Below are positions 30,947-45,900 of a stretch of 64,000 bases of DNA, in pieces. Each line of letters begins with the position of its first letter. Positions within the stretch are counted from its first letter, which is position 1. A program made the translations under genes and the position numbers. The DNA is taken from assembly GCA_025084515.1 (NCBI GenBank), contig JAJAGP010001690.1, positions 62,001 through 126,000 on the forward strand, written 5' to 3'. The notes beneath the pieces are model-generated. The model did not search any database and was not told where the DNA came from. It was given only the letters and a program-made list of their open reading frames with translations. Origin of the DNA: Ancistrus triradiatus. Taxonomy: Eukaryota; Chordata; Actinopteri; Siluriformes; Loricariidae.

Positions 30947-33900
30947 CCTTAATATCAATGTGAGGACTTTGCATTGACTTGAATGGCAGTGAAGGATTAC
31001 TGCAGCTAATTAATGCTGCTGCATGTTACAGCTTACGATATATGGCGCAAGTGACATATTGATTTTGTATTATTTGGTTTAATCCACTCAGAAAGCAGAA
31101 AAACTGAGGAAAAATCATCAAGCCAAGCATTCAGAAATTTCAGCGAACAAGAAATCGACATGAAGGTGGAAGGAAATAACTAATAGGAAAAAAAATCCTC
31201 TTTGCAAAATAATATTGGCTTTATTTCCACTAACTAAACTGTTCAAAGTTTGCTACATTTAGATACCATGTCCGCTCTTACAGCCTAAGACAAGTGTGAG
31301 GTTGTCGTATCGTAGGTTAAGAAAGCATTCAAGAACAGAATGTTTTCAAGAATACCACTTGTTTTTAAGAAAGGAGTTATGGCATTTCTTAAGAAGTGTT
31401 TTGAAGTATGACATTGTTTCATACATTTTCCCCCCTTAAGTAGGGCTGCAACTAACAATTATTTTAATAATCGATTAATCGGTCGATTATTTTTTCGATT
31501 AATCGATGAATCGGGTTTAAGAAAAAAAGCGTTTCCATGTCTTTACTAAGAAATATAACATTAAATAACAGAGAAAATAAGTGCTTACAATAAATGTATT
31601 AATAAATTAAAATAACAAATTAAATAATAAAGAAAAATAAGTGCATCTTTGATGCAAACACTACATACAAACTCATTCTCGCTCTTTCTTTAGGAACTTT
31701 GCATTGCAATGCAAAAATGTTAGCATGTCAACATGCTCCTGGCTAAAGCTGGCTCGTATTTTTCTCCCAGCGTTAACGAAGTGCCGCAAGTAACGTAAGC
31801 GGATATGATAAGGCGGGGGACACATAAATCATGCGACACAACGAATCGATAATGAAATTCGTTGTCGACACTTTTAATAATCAATTATTATCGATTTTAT
31901 CGATCCGTTGTTGCAGCCCTACCCTTAAGAATGATGTTAAGAAAAAACACACACTTAAGAAATTTCTTAAGATGCTTTTATGAATCCGGTCCTTGTGTCA
32001 GTGTATACAGTAACACAGGGATATTATCATCGTCCAACATCATCCAATAGAGATTTGACCATACAGTTTGTACCGCAGCATTTCCTGATCATGACGCTAT
32101 CAGGGCCATCACTCTTTCATGCAAGAGCTACAAGGAATGTACTCAATGTATTGGACTGAACTATTTAGCTCTTTCTCACCATAAAAAAAAAGACCCAAGG
32201 CACTTGCATGTGGACCAATGGCTGTTCTCTTGCATCACTGTGTCTGGACTGATCACCGCATGCTTGCGTCACTCGGTTCTTATGCTCTGAGAAAAGACTC
32301 TACCTTAAAGTAGGAGCTAAAGATTAATCCCTATGCATGACGTTCTAAGAACTACTATCGTTCCTAGTTCCTGTGGTGCAAACACTTGAGAAAGAGGGCA
32401 CAGTTCGAAGAACTATGGAAATTGGATTCCCATGTATAATTTCTTCCAGAATTTCTGTACTGTGATCCGATTACAGAGGATTTTGCTGTTTTTAATATTT
32501 AACTACTAGGTTCAGTTATAAGTTCATGGATAATGTAATTGTAGATTCGTCCTGTTTTCGTTTACACATGTTTGACACACATTTAATGATTTGGCTTTTA
32601 TGACATGCGTGTGCACCTGAGGGCTGCTGCTGACTGCGCTGGAATGCTGCCCTATATAGGATATGCTGACCCAAGAAAAGTGCATTTAATAGGTCCTTAC
32701 CTGTTATAAACAAAATACCATAATAACCCATGTTCTTCAGTGAGAATCAGTAAGGTTTAAGGCCTCCATCAATCACCATCATTCTCCAGCCTTTCGGTTC
32801 TATTCCACCAGATCTTTTCTTTAATATCCATGTTTTTAGAGGCAGCCTGTTGCTCGTCTTATAAGCTCTCGATGAGCTGTTCTGCCCGACGACCGAGCTG
32901 TGATTGGTCAGCCTGATTTTAATGCAGAAATCAGAACAGGCTCTGATAAAAACTTTTCACGCCGGCTCTCAGTCCCTCAGTTTCGGACTCGGTGTGAAGG
33001 AGTGCATTGATATGTATCAATTCGACTCCTAAAGATTTTGAATGCCCACTTTTTTATTGTCCGAGTTCTCTCCTCCGCAGGTTTCTTGGGTGTTGGAACA
33101 GAGGGACTCTGTGGCTGGAGGAGCTGATGATCTGACGGCAGTGAGGAATCACACAGATCAAATGCTCTGCCTGTTGGCAGAAGAGAGACCAGCAGGGGGC
33201 GACGGAGACCCACAAGGTTCTAAAATTGACTTCAAACACCATGTTTCCTAAAATACTTTGCTACACTGAGAATGAGATGTTATGTGGCATTTTATAAAGA
33301 TGGATTATTTCCCCTTTATTTAAAGCTGATGTGGTATAATTTGTGGCTCTGTTTTGCCTTCTTTGTCATTTGCATAATATAAAATGACTCAACACAGTAA
33401 ACCTAAAACTAGTTTGAGGCAAAAATATGGGAGTTGGGAGCTGCACGGTTGGAATTTGTTTACAGGAAACCATGTTTTTTTCCACACATGCAAGTCGTTA
33501 ACAAATTATGCGCATAAAATATGTCAGATGTTTACTCGGCTTATTTAAAAAGGCAGGCTCTTCCATGTTTAGCCACTTCCATTTCTTTAATCGTATCACA
33601 TAGGTTTTTGCACCTAAACTGGCTTACATGCACCAGGTGTTTGGTACCTGTGTACCTTATAGTCGTTCATTTGTTCCAGAAGGCTTGTCGAGAACCGAAA
33701 ATGACGAGTACTGAGCAAATTTTTGTAATGTAAATGTTCCATGTGTGGACAAACTCAGCAAAGATTGAAGATTCCAAAGTCTGACGACTTTTCAACACAT
33801 TTGTTTTCGAAAGTAATGAAATTTTTCTGATGCACCCTGTATAATGGGACTGTTTTCATATAAAACCTTAACAACAACAAAGAAAGTTTAATTTTAAACA

Positions 33901-36900
33901 AACAAACACAAAACCACTGTTAATTCATTAAGAAACGGAGCTACTGCGATAATATTTTAGATTATATTTGCTCTGCTTGGCACTGCCTGCAAAGGACCTG
34001 TAGTTATGGGCTGGTCCCAGTATCCATTATCCCTAATCGTCTGAGAGCCCTTTATAAAAACAACTTACAAATTTAATGAAATGTTGAAGCAGTTTCCTAA
34101 ACTGGCAGTTTGATCTTTGCATGACGTTGACCTTTATGGCACGTTTGCCTATATCGTCGGTTTTTTTTCTTTTATATGCTGTAAAGATAAGATCCTCTTA
34201 ACTCGACTTGAGTACCGTTGACTGTTTTGGGGAAAAGAAGCCATCATTACAGGACATGTTCAAGAAGGCTGAGGGATTATTGAAGCGAAATGCTCATGAA
34301 TGAAGATAAGGAAGTGTCCCAACATGTCCTGTACGCCCAGCCTAGTTACCCTATTGATGATAATGGTGTTTCCGCTGAGATGTGGGTCCCCATCCTGAAG
34401 TTGGTGGCGTCTCTGAAAACAAAGTCCTGGAGCGGCTGGTGCAGTGGCATGTGCGGCGTGGTCTGGACCCTGACAGTCAGACGGCACTGCTCAAGCTGTT
34501 CGAGATGCTGATCGGCCAATCCCAACAGCCCTTGCTTCAGCACAGTGCCGTGCTGCAGCCGCTGCTCATCCTGCTGGGAGCCTGTGTGGACCCTCAGTTC
34601 GGCTGCCCCCCAAACCTGGAGGCCAGCCTCGTACTGCTGCTCAACCAGGTGTGCTTACGTTTGTCTTGGATTAAAAGATGGTTCAAACCCATTATAAAGA
34701 CCTGCCTTCTTTTTCCCTCCAACGTACGAACATCCCAAGACAGTGTCCCCACGTGAGAACGTTATATTGTAGGTTTGCTGCTGCTTAGAATTAATTCTGC
34801 TTCAATTACATATGCAGTCCTCAACTGTAGCATATCATACAGTCTAACAGATGGGATGGAATGTTCCCACAGATAAAACAGATGGATAGTATTTATACGT
34901 AACCAAAATCAAGGAGGTTCATAGAGAATCTAGGTTAATGCCCAATTCCTTGGCGCTATGCCCTGCCACGTACCGAGTCGTCCACTGAGGGTGTGTGTCT
35001 GTACATTATGGCAGTGAGACCATACGCTCATGCAATACTGCAAAACGCTCTTCACATCCATTCACTGTCTTTGCTGAGGCCTCAGGGGTTGCTGTCGCAG
35101 TGGCAGTGATGTGTAACCGTCGTCTGACCTTCCCTGTCCAGGTCGAGACTTGAACATGGGTCTCTGCGGTGATGGGCCGGTGTATTTGACTGTCATGCTA
35201 TTTTGGGCTTTAAGTAAAACTAAATACAAGTACTCGTACAAGTTTAAGCAAGTGCGGCGAGTACAAACGACGAGAACCGAGACACAAGTTTTGTAGTCAG
35301 AATGCATCGAGAACCGAATTCGACGAGTTCTGAGGTGGTCCGAGAAACGACATACCACTGTACTGTTATTAGTAGTAAGGGAAAAAAGTATTTTGAACTT
35401 TTTATTTATTAAAGAAATTGTGATGTGTTATGGACTACCAAGAAATGAAGTGTTGACACCCACCTATGCCATTAGGGTGAGCCCCAGTCAAATAAAGGCT
35501 GTCCTGCTTGACTTTTTTAAAATTAGGTTAAGGTTGGTGTTTTAAATAGCTGGTAGTTATGTGTTATTTTTTTGTTCTTTTAAATTTCTGCGCCGCTGTA
35601 GGTGTGCGTGTCCATGGCGAGGCAGCCTGCGGTGTTAGAGCTGCTGTTCAGGTGTGGGGCGGTGCAGCAGGGTCCCACTAACCTGCTGATCTTCTCTCTG
35701 CTGGTACCATTTATTCATCGAGATGGAGCCCTGGGCCAACAAGCCCGTGATGCCTTACTGTTGGTCATGGCTACCTCTGCCAGCAACCATGCTGTGGCCC
35801 GATACATCACTGAGAACTCCTACTTCTGTCCGGTAAGCCAGGGAGGCGGAGTCTGTTGCATGCACTGGTCTGCGTCGCGCGCTGTATTGTGCTCGAGTAT
35901 GTTTGCTTGGGTTTGAGTTTGTGCACGTCGGTGTAGTTTGTGATTGTTTGTTATTGTAATGTTATTGGACTGTTAATGGACTGTGGTAGCCTAGCAGTTA
36001 AGGTACTGGACTGTGGACCAAAAGGTCCAGGCTTCAAATCCCACCTCTGCCAAGCTGCCACTGTTGGGTCCTTGAGCAAGACCCTTAACCCACAATTGCT
36101 TGGATTGGAAGACTGTACCAACTGTAAGTCGCTCTGGATAAGGGCGTCTGCTAAATGCTGTAAATGTTATAAATTGTAGTCATGCAGGTTATTGCACCAT
36201 GTTAGGTGTTACAATAGGGGTGCTGTAACATTTTAGATCATAAACAATTTAAATGCCTCCCCCATCTGCCTTAACAGAGCCATCACGAGAACGTTATACT
36301 AAGCACATTGTTACTTGTACTGAAAGTGCTCTTATGGCAACCCAACAGGTTTTAACAACCAGACAACACTGTTTTCGTTCCTTCCGCTCCTTGACAGACA
36401 AACAATTAAATCAATTATAGAGCAGGCGGGCCATTAGGACACGTTTATTTGGAACTGGCTTGGACAGTAGACGCTGTGCAATCATGCGTTTTTTTCCAAT
36501 GTATGCAAAGACAACACTGGCATGGCTGGTGCAAACACAACGAGCCTGTTCAACCACCTCAGAAAGGATCACCCCAAAGAGTATGGCAAAAGCCAGACAG
36601 GGCATGTTGCAACAGTGGTGAAGAGACGCTCCATTTGAGAAAACAAGTGAGCGTTGGAAAGACACCACACCAACAAAGCTATCAAAATACAAAAATAAGG
36701 ATAGGTCTCAAATAGAGTCCGAACTCTACGGTGTATGCAAAATGAGTCCAAATGAATCCAAAATGAACAACAAAAGTAGAAAAAAAGTAAATATTTATGC
36801 TGTAAATCTAAATAAAATGCTCTATTGTAGCTTCACTATCAATTAAATATCTGAGTGAAATATTCCTTTTTTATTTCAATTTTTTTATTTTTATTTTAAT

Positions 36901-39900
36901 ATTTTTCTTTCCAGGGCTCCCACCCCTGTGTTCAGCTCATGGTTATCATGATGGGTATTTAAAATGCACCTAATGCATGATGATCTTCTTATGGAGATGT
37001 GATTCTCTAACCTTATTGCCCTAGGTACTGGCGACAGGACTGAGTGCCCTCTACTCATCTCTGCCTCGGAAGATTGAGGTGCGCGGCGACGACTGGCACG
37101 CCCTGAGGAGGGAAGACTGGATAGGTGTGTCTTCTCTGGTGCTCTTCATGAACAGTTTGGAGTTCTGTAACGCCGTGGTGCAGGTGGCACACCCGCTCGT
37201 CCGCTGTCAGCTCCTAGACTACCTCCATAATGGCTTCTTGGTGCCGGTCATGGGCCCCGCCCTGCACAAGGTGAGACGTGTGACCTAGATATGTGATTTT
37301 AAATGCACTTAGTCACTGCATCACTCTAGTTCATTCCAGAAAGCCATTGTCTTATTAAATGTTTATTTTGTTAAGAATATGGCAAGTCGGGCTTTTAATC
37401 AGGATTTTTTTTTTTTTTGCCAGAGAATAAATGTGAACACGTACTAATTTTAAAGTTGTTACCAAAATAGATACAACATAAAAAATATACTAACCCATCA
37501 GAAAAAAAATTATTTTTCTTACAAGAAATAAAGCTGAAAACACAAAAAAAACAGTAAATAGCCGAAGGAGCTGAACTGGCTGAAAAAGAACATCCTTTAT
37601 AAATAGTTACTAGTACATTAAAGTTTTTCCTAGTAAAGTTGTTTCTGAATTTAAGATTCAGTTTTATCTAAACACCAAATATTATTTTATGACGTTGTTT
37701 TATTTGGTATTTTATAAATAATTACAGTGCAGATAATTCTCAGTAGTAAAAAATATTTTTCCTTTTCATATGCCGTTACATGCCGAACATTATTATTTAA
37801 TATTTGATTTATTTTCATTATTGTTCTATATGCTTTTACATGCTCTTATTATACTCTTACATTTTCTGTGAAATCTTAGGTTATGTATTATTTTATTTTA
37901 CTTTTATATGTAATTTATTTTGCTTATGTTTAAACGATTACTATAAACATTAGATAAATGGGCCCCTTTTTGAGTCTTGGTCCTCCCAAGCTTTCTTCCT
38001 ATAACACTCAGGGAGTTTTTCCTTGCCACTGTCGCCCTAGGCTTGCTCAATTTGGGAACGGACGTAGTTATTAGGAGATAATCTAAACTTGTAAAGTTGC
38101 TTTGAGACAATGCTCCATTGTAAAAAGCGCTATATAAATAAATCTGACTTGACATGAGATATACTAACCGAAGATTCTTGACATGTGTTAAAAGTGCAGT
38201 ATTATGGATAAATGCTCTAAAGAAAGTCGCCACTGTGCTTTCTGACCAAGTCAGGCATCATATCCAGACGTGATTTGTCTGAGGAATGGAAGGCCAGTTG
38301 GGGGATCAGTTACGCCTGAGCTCTGACCCATAAAATCATACTAATAATTATGATATGGAATTGCTGAATGGAGTTATGGGTCATGAAGCCATTTCGAGCT
38401 CGAGTACAGCACCATCAATCAGTTTTCCCTCTCTGTCCCGTGTAAACAGTCATCTGTGGACGAGATGATAGCAAGCACGGCCTATCTGGACTTGTTTCTG
38501 CGCAGCATTACCGAAAAGTCCCTCCTCAAAACCTTCCTGCGTTTCATACTGCTGCATCGGCACGACAACGACACGATCCTCGATACGCTGCTCACACGCA
38601 TCAGCAGCAACTCACGGGTGAGTCTCGAGTCTGTTGGTTTGCTTCCTCATCAGAGAGCAGTTCTCTCCAGTCCTCATGCAGCTCTTAGCTCTGGAAACAG
38701 CAATGCTTTGAGACTGGGCTGTGTGTGTTTGGTAACGTCTTTGGTTTCTTTCACTCCGTAGCTGTGCATGGTCTCTCTCAGTCTCTTCAAGACATTGCTG
38801 TCCCTCAACTGTGAAGACCTCATGCTCCAGCTCGTCCTCAGGTGCGTCTCCGTGCCGTACCCATGCAAAATGCATCTGTAGAAGTCTAGCTAATGTCTAG
38901 AAGTCTAAGCTGCTCTTCTACATTTAGGTATTTGCTGCCCTGCACACACGTGATGCTGAGTCAGCGGCGCGCAGTCCGAGAGACCGACCTCTACGGCAAA
39001 TCGGCCGATAAGTTCCTGTCTCTCATCCCAGAGTGCTCCCGAATCGCTGCAGCGGCTGGTAGTGAGAAAGAGGAAGAAGCTGCGTTCTGGGGCAAGGGTG
39101 AGAACATCGCATAACGTCTGCTGTACCATGTTTGTTTGTAGTGTTCCGTGGTCCTGCCCGGTGGACTATCAGTCAGAAGGTTGAGGGTTCAAGTGTCCGC
39201 TAGTAATGGCACAGATACTGACCCTATAAAACCCAGAGAGTCCCATAGAGTTGGATATCCAATTCTGCTTATTGCCAGGTTTCAATGGGAAGGAAATACA
39301 TAAAGCCAAAGCCACTGTGTGGCGCTGGTAGCAAGGTTCTGTGGTGTTTCTACATTCATCGTGTTACCATCTTTTCTTTGGCACTAGTCTGCTATAGATT
39401 CTACATGACACAAAAAATCTGATTTGTGCCACTGCAGCCTGGTAATGTGAATGTACAACCCCAATTCCAAAGACGTTGTGTAAAACATAAATAAAAACAG
39501 AATATGATGATTTGCAAATCCTTTTCAACCTGTATTCAGTTGAATACACTACAGAGACATGATATTTAATGTTAAAACGAATAAACTTTATTGATTTTTG
39601 CAAATATTCACTCATTTTGAATGTGATGCCTGCAGCACGTTCCAAAACAGTTGGGACAGGAGCACTGTGTTACATCACCTTTCCTTTTAACAACACTCAG
39701 TAAGACACTAATAGTTGAAGCTTTGTAGGTGGAATTCTTTCCCATTCTTGCTTGATGTACAACTTCAGCTGCTCAACAGTCCGGGGTCTCTGTTGTCGTA
39801 TTTTGCGCTTTATAATGCGCCACACATTTTCAATGGGAGACCGGTCTGGACTTCAGGCAGGCCAGTCTAGTACCCGCACTCTTTTACTACGAAGCCACGC

Positions 39901-42900
39901 TGTTGGCACACGTGCAGAATGTGGCTTGGCATTGTGTTGCTGAAATAAGCAGGGACGTCCCTGAAAAAGCCGTTGCTTAGATGGCAGCATATGTTGCTCC
40001 AAAACCTGTATGTACCTTACTGCATTAATGGTGCCTTCACAGATGTGCAAGTTACCCATGCCATGGGCACCAACACCCCCCATACCATCAGAGATGCTGG
40101 CTTTTGAGCTTAGCACTGATTACAATCCGGACAGTCCTGTTCCTCTTTAGCCCCGAGGACACGACGTCCATGATTTCCAAAAACAATTTGAAATGTGGAC
40201 TCGTCAGACCACAGGACACTTTTCCACTTTGTGTCAGTCCATCTCAGAGGAGCTCGGGCCCAGAGAAGCCGGCAGCGTTTCTGGGTGTTGCTGATATATG
40301 GCTTTGGCTTTGCATGGTAGAGTTTTGACTTTCACTTGTAGATGGAGCGACGAACTGTGTTCATTGGCAATGGTTTTCTGAAGTGGTCCTGAGCCCATGT
40401 GGTAATATCCCTTACAGAATGACGTCGGTTATTAATGCAGTGCCACCTGAGGGATCGAAGGTCACGGGCATTCAGTGTTGGTTTTCGGCCTTGTCGCTTA
40501 CTTGCAGAGTTTTCTCCAGATTCTCTGAATCTTCTGATGATATTATGGACTGTAGATGATGAAGTCCCTAAATTCTTTGCAATTGCACGTTAAGAAACGT
40601 TGTTCTTAAACTGTTTTGCTATTTGTGGTGAACCTCGCCCCATCCTTGCTTGTGGACGACATACTCTTTATACCCAATCATGACACTCACGTGTTTCATG
40701 GAATGTTCCAAACAGGTGTTTTTAGGGCATTCCTCAACATTCCCAGGCTTTTGTTGCCCCTGTAAATGTTTTGGAGCGTGTTGCAGAGTGACTTGCTATT
40801 GTTAGTCTTACAGTTCAGGCAATTGTGAGTGAAGGGCCTTGCTCAGGGACCCAACAGTGGCAGCTTGGCAGAGGTGGGATTTGAACCCTGGACCTTCTGG
40901 TTCATAGGCCAGTACCTTAACCGCTAGGCTATTTACTGGTTTCAACATTACTGTAGTCCTACAAAATTGCAGACTTTGTTCATTGCGATTATCTTAAATA
41001 ATTGCGATTAGATGATTAGGCCCTAGATACAATAGGTTTTTTCTGCCACAGCTTTTGCAGCGCCAGTTCCTCATTATACCCAACATATGACGTCAAACCA
41101 TATTGCATAATTTTTTTCTCTGTAGTGTTGGGCAGCCCCACTTCAGAATCTCCGGTTCACCCCAAGCCCAGCACGCCGTCTCGTCTGGCTCTCTTCATTC
41201 GCCAGCAAAACACAGGAACCCCGTCCTTCCCTGCTGCTTCTGAAAACACTCCCTCCTCTCCCCGTGGCAGCATTTCCACGCCATCGTCCAACAGCCCCAT
41301 GCACCAGTCTTCGGATGCTTCGGAAGCCGAGTCCGGTTACCTGGAATACCTCAGAGACGCTCGGCGAGGCATCGAGCTGTGCTCGTGGGGGTGTCGGGAC
41401 TGGTCGGCGCCTTACGACGGAGAAAACCCGTCCCCCAACTCAGCACCGCCTCCTCCTCCACCTCCCACTTCCAACCCGTCCCTCAGCATGGTGCCTGAGC
41501 ACTTCTCCCTGCAGCCCAGTGGACTCCGAGAGCCCCAGCAGCGGGCGGCCGTAGTGGCCGCGGCACGGGCAGAATGGAGCAGCTCGGACCGAAACAGCGG
41601 AGAATGGGACGTCACGATCACCAAAAACTGCATCAGCCTCACGCCGCGCAGCAAGAAACGCAGCCTACTGCCGAGTTCTGTCCCTCTGCAGCCTTCGTCA
41701 TCCTCCCCTTCTTCACCCAAAGTGGCCCTGATGGGACCGGCCGAACCCGCGGGCCCACACCCACACCCGCACACAGGCTCGCATCGAGCACTCTACAACG
41801 GCACTGGGCAGACAGATGAGTGTGTGGATACATCGGTGGAGGTGAAGAAGGTGAAGAGAGATGCAGGAGTCGGGGAATCGGGTCTGAACGGAAGAGTGTG
41901 TGCAGTCCCTGGTGATTCGCATCTCGCCATGCAGGGAGAGTATCATTTGGTGACAAAACCATCTCAGGTGCAATCTACTGAGCTTCCGCCGCCCCAGACC
42001 AGCCCAGCTAATCTGGAGTCCTCATTAGAGTGCCACTCCAGTGAAGCTCAAAGATCTGCTCCAGCCCTGAGCTCCAATGAAGCTTCCATCACAACCAGCA
42101 GCCAGGCGCTGGAGTCAGTCGAAAGTCTGATTGAAGAGCTACTGGAACAGGCCCCGTCTGAAACGTCGTCTGGTGAATCCAACGGACAGGGCATCAGCAT
42201 CGAGGCCTTCCACCAGGAGCTAAGAGAGTTAGAAGAACGAGTAAAAGCCAAAAGAATGTACACACGTGGCTTTGAAGAGTTCATCGAAGAACCTTTATCT
42301 CATTCCCCTGGTCCACACCGGCCGGATGAGGAGAGTTCATCGTTGGAGGCTGAGCAGGGAGCTGGAGAATCGAAGCCTGACATCTCCACCCCAACAACGT
42401 TCAGTCCAGCACGACCTCTGGGGCAACCGCTAGGACAACCTTACATAGGTAACTTTTAGTGATTTAGGATTGAAAAGAATCTTTAAGTACAGATATGCGC
42501 CGCTTAACGACCGCATTACATTTTGGTTGTTGATCGAAATCGCATTACCATAGTCTGCTTTTAATCTTTTTAGGCTACTGTAATGTAATAATATGGGTAT
42601 TTTCTGGGATGCAGATATACGAATTTTAGCCGATATTACAACCCATAGTTATCATGGGGCTACATTTGTATATGAACATTTTTTTGGTTTTCTTTTCTAG
42701 TAAAATGCACTGCCTGGCCAAAAAAGGTCACCACCTGGATTTAACTAAGCAAATAGTAAAAAAAAAAAACAGAGCCTCCCATTGAATAATTATTTGTGAT
42801 TGTTTCAGCTGGCAACAAGTTCTTTAACCCTAACTAATGCGGTGAGTAGCTTCTCATTTGTTAAACAACCATGAAAAAACCGTGGAAAAGATGTTCATCT

Positions 42901-45900
42901 GTTTCAGAAGGGTCAGAATGTGAAAGAGTGGTTCAGGGAGCATGAGCCATCATTATCACACATGGATTGTCCACCACAGAGTCCAGAGCTGAACCCCGTT
43001 GAGAATCTTTGGGATGTTCTGGAGAAGACTTTGCGCGGTAGAACGAATCTCATCATCAATACAAGATCTTGAGGAAAAATGAATGCAGCTCTGGACAGAA
43101 ATGTTGTGACATTGCAGAAGCTTGTGGAGATGCTGCCACAGCAAATGTGTGCCCTAATCAAAGCTAAAGGCGGCCCAACGAAATATTAGAGCGTGTGACC
43201 TTTTTTTTGTTTATTTTTTGGCCAGGCTGTGTATCTGATGTTGCTGACTGTGTAGTTATGTGTGCAATTCAATTCCTTCTTGGGTCTTCTCAGTCTTTAG
43301 CTTTCTTATTCTCATCGTTGTTCTTGTTGTTCTAAAAAAACAAGTTTCTTACCTTTTTAAATGAAGGTTAGAAAATAAAATGGAACGACTGCAACTGCAC
43401 CTTATGTTTACAGTAACCATACTGTCTGTTTTACCCATTTTCTTGCTATGTAAAAGGAAATACTGATCCAGTTTTTAACAGCAATTCATATATGGAGTAT
43501 AATGGGTACTTGTTCTAAATACCGAAAGCTTAAATGATCATATTTTAATATAGGTATTGGCCACAAAAATGTGCTAATAATCAGTTATCGTATTATCCCG
43601 GAAAATGTCGGTGCATCACAAGTATTTCCACAAGTGGAACGCTGCCATTTACACAGCATCCGAAGCCTATACTGTTCTACATGCATCACCCTCTCAAGGA
43701 AAAACACAACACCGTGCTTCTTCAAGCACACATTAATGATCAAACACACTGTAGAACCAAAATATAAACACACATGATGGAATATAAACATTAAAATACC
43801 TCGCTGGCTGCACACAACCAAGAGGAAATGAGTCGGCTTAAAGAAGCTCATTTCCAGAACAGGCAATGCAGAATCACCTTGTAAACATTTTAAACCTTTA
43901 AGTAGGTAAATCCAGCACGGCGCTGCTTGTATGAAGTCACAGTGGCACAGAGCTTGTAGTGTTAAGCAGAGTACAGTCTTTTCCATTTCATGTCTCAGCT
44001 TGTGTGTGTCCTAAAAACTTTACTTTTAGTAGTCGAGTCAAGGTTGAGACCAGATTAAGATTTTTTTTCATCATACTAGAATAAAAAGAAGAAAATGGAA
44101 AAAACGAATTAGTTTGTCATTCACTTTGCATTATACATAATATAATATAAAATAATTACTAATACGTAATATAACTCATCATAGATTTTGTAAAACAGCA
44201 TTGTTATATACGATGATATAATTATTATGATATTATAGTCTTAGTCAAACTAAGGCACTGTAACTTTTTGAAGCAAGTGATGCTGATGATTCTGTTGTTT
44301 TTTCTTCTGTCAAACTTAATCGCAATCAACACACAGTCACAGGAATATAAACAACATCCATTCTCTCCATTTTTATTATTAAATGTGAAAACATAATACT
44401 AATAATTCCAGATTTTGTGGTAAAGTTCCTACTTATGCATGTAGTTAATGCAAAGTAAATCAATATTCATGAAAATAAGAGAAATAAAAAGAAATCTAAA
44501 CAAAACAAAGTATGACAGAAATGATATTTATGGCAGTGAGAGTACACGTGCTACAGCTGTTAGCGCATACAGCTGTTAACAACCACAACGTTAAAAGACA
44601 GATTTTTATTTCGGATTATAATTTGTTATAATTGATAAGGCCTTGGTACCTAAAGTGATCAGATGGTCATTGAACAGCACTTACCTGTGAAAGCATAGGT
44701 TTACCCGGGGTTTCCTCCCACAGTCCGTTAGGGTAATGCATGATTAATTGACTAGCCCGTTGGCCTGAATGGCCCGGTGTGAGTGTGTAGGAGTAGTTTC
44801 GACATTGTGCTTGTTATGAAATGGCCTCTGCTGCTGATACGACGTTAAATAAAGATCGTTTCCCACCCATGCTGTGTGCAGGTCCGTTCCTGACAGTGCT
44901 GTTTTCAAAGCTGGAGAACATGATGCAGAATTCTCTGTACGTCAACATTCTGCTGACGGGCATCGTGTTCCAGCTTGCCTGCTACCCTCAGCCTCTGCTC
45001 CGCTCCTTCCTTCTCAACACAAATATGGTGTTTCAGCCCAGCGTCAAGTCCCTCATACAGGTAAAGACTTAACTGAACACCAGACTGCATTTACTGCAAG
45101 GGCTATGAGTCACCTGACCACATCTCAACACAAAACTCTTAGTAATTGTCCATCGTTTTGGAAGAACCCAAACAATGTATCACTTGGGTGTGTTAAGTAC
45201 ATTGCAAAACCTCCCGAACTTGTTTAGAACAGACTGAAAGGCAACCCTTGTAAAAAAAAATAAAATAAAAATAAAAATAAAATAAAAAACCCTTTCCTCC
45301 ATCCATTTTATATGATGTGCTAAAGGCTAAAGCACACCTACAATTAAACCATGATTTATGCATTAGCAGGTGCGCATTCTTTCGGCATCGACCACACAGA
45401 GACTTCACAAAAGGGAATAACAATAATGATAATAATTACTATTATTCTAAAATGTGTGAGCCATAAGAATCTCAGTGGTGGTATTTGAAAATGTGCACAT
45501 TCGGTCTCTTCCTTTGTATGCCCTTAAGACTATCCCTCTGAAGTACAGTCAGCCCTCTGCCAGCCATCCGTGGACTGAACGTAGCGGAAAAACATACCAA
45601 AAAAGTAGCCATTAATAATAGTAATAGTTCCCAACACTACCAAAAATGTAAATGTTTTCTTGGGAGTGGCGTTTCCACTGTGCAGTCGAGCCCTGAGCAG
45701 CTTTAGTCCCATATTTTCACCCGATATGATAAAATATCGATATATTGCCCAGCCCTACATGAATCCACTTTAATTTAAGTTTTGACTAAAGAATTATATA
45801 ATACTTCAAAAAAAGAAAAGTTAATGAAATTACACTCGACGAGCACTCTATTTAATAATACCCCTGTTATTCAGAGAAACTTGGACGTTGCTGAAATGGT

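Noticed and set aside
30678..30977. Cys-Val and Thr-His repeat proteins
   Set aside because: They translate the CA microsatellite and the complement of fhip1b exon 2.
33640..35365. One transposon carrying a fhip1b exon between its ends
   Set aside because: The fragments at 33640 and 35215 match the left and right end of the 52790 family in the right order, but the exon between them is an ancestral fhip1b exon. Two independent fragments are the simpler explanation.
41264..41973. Other frames in the large fhip1b exon
   Set aside because: They are shadows of the GC-rich, Ser/Pro-rich coding exon, which alone shows FHIP1B similarity.
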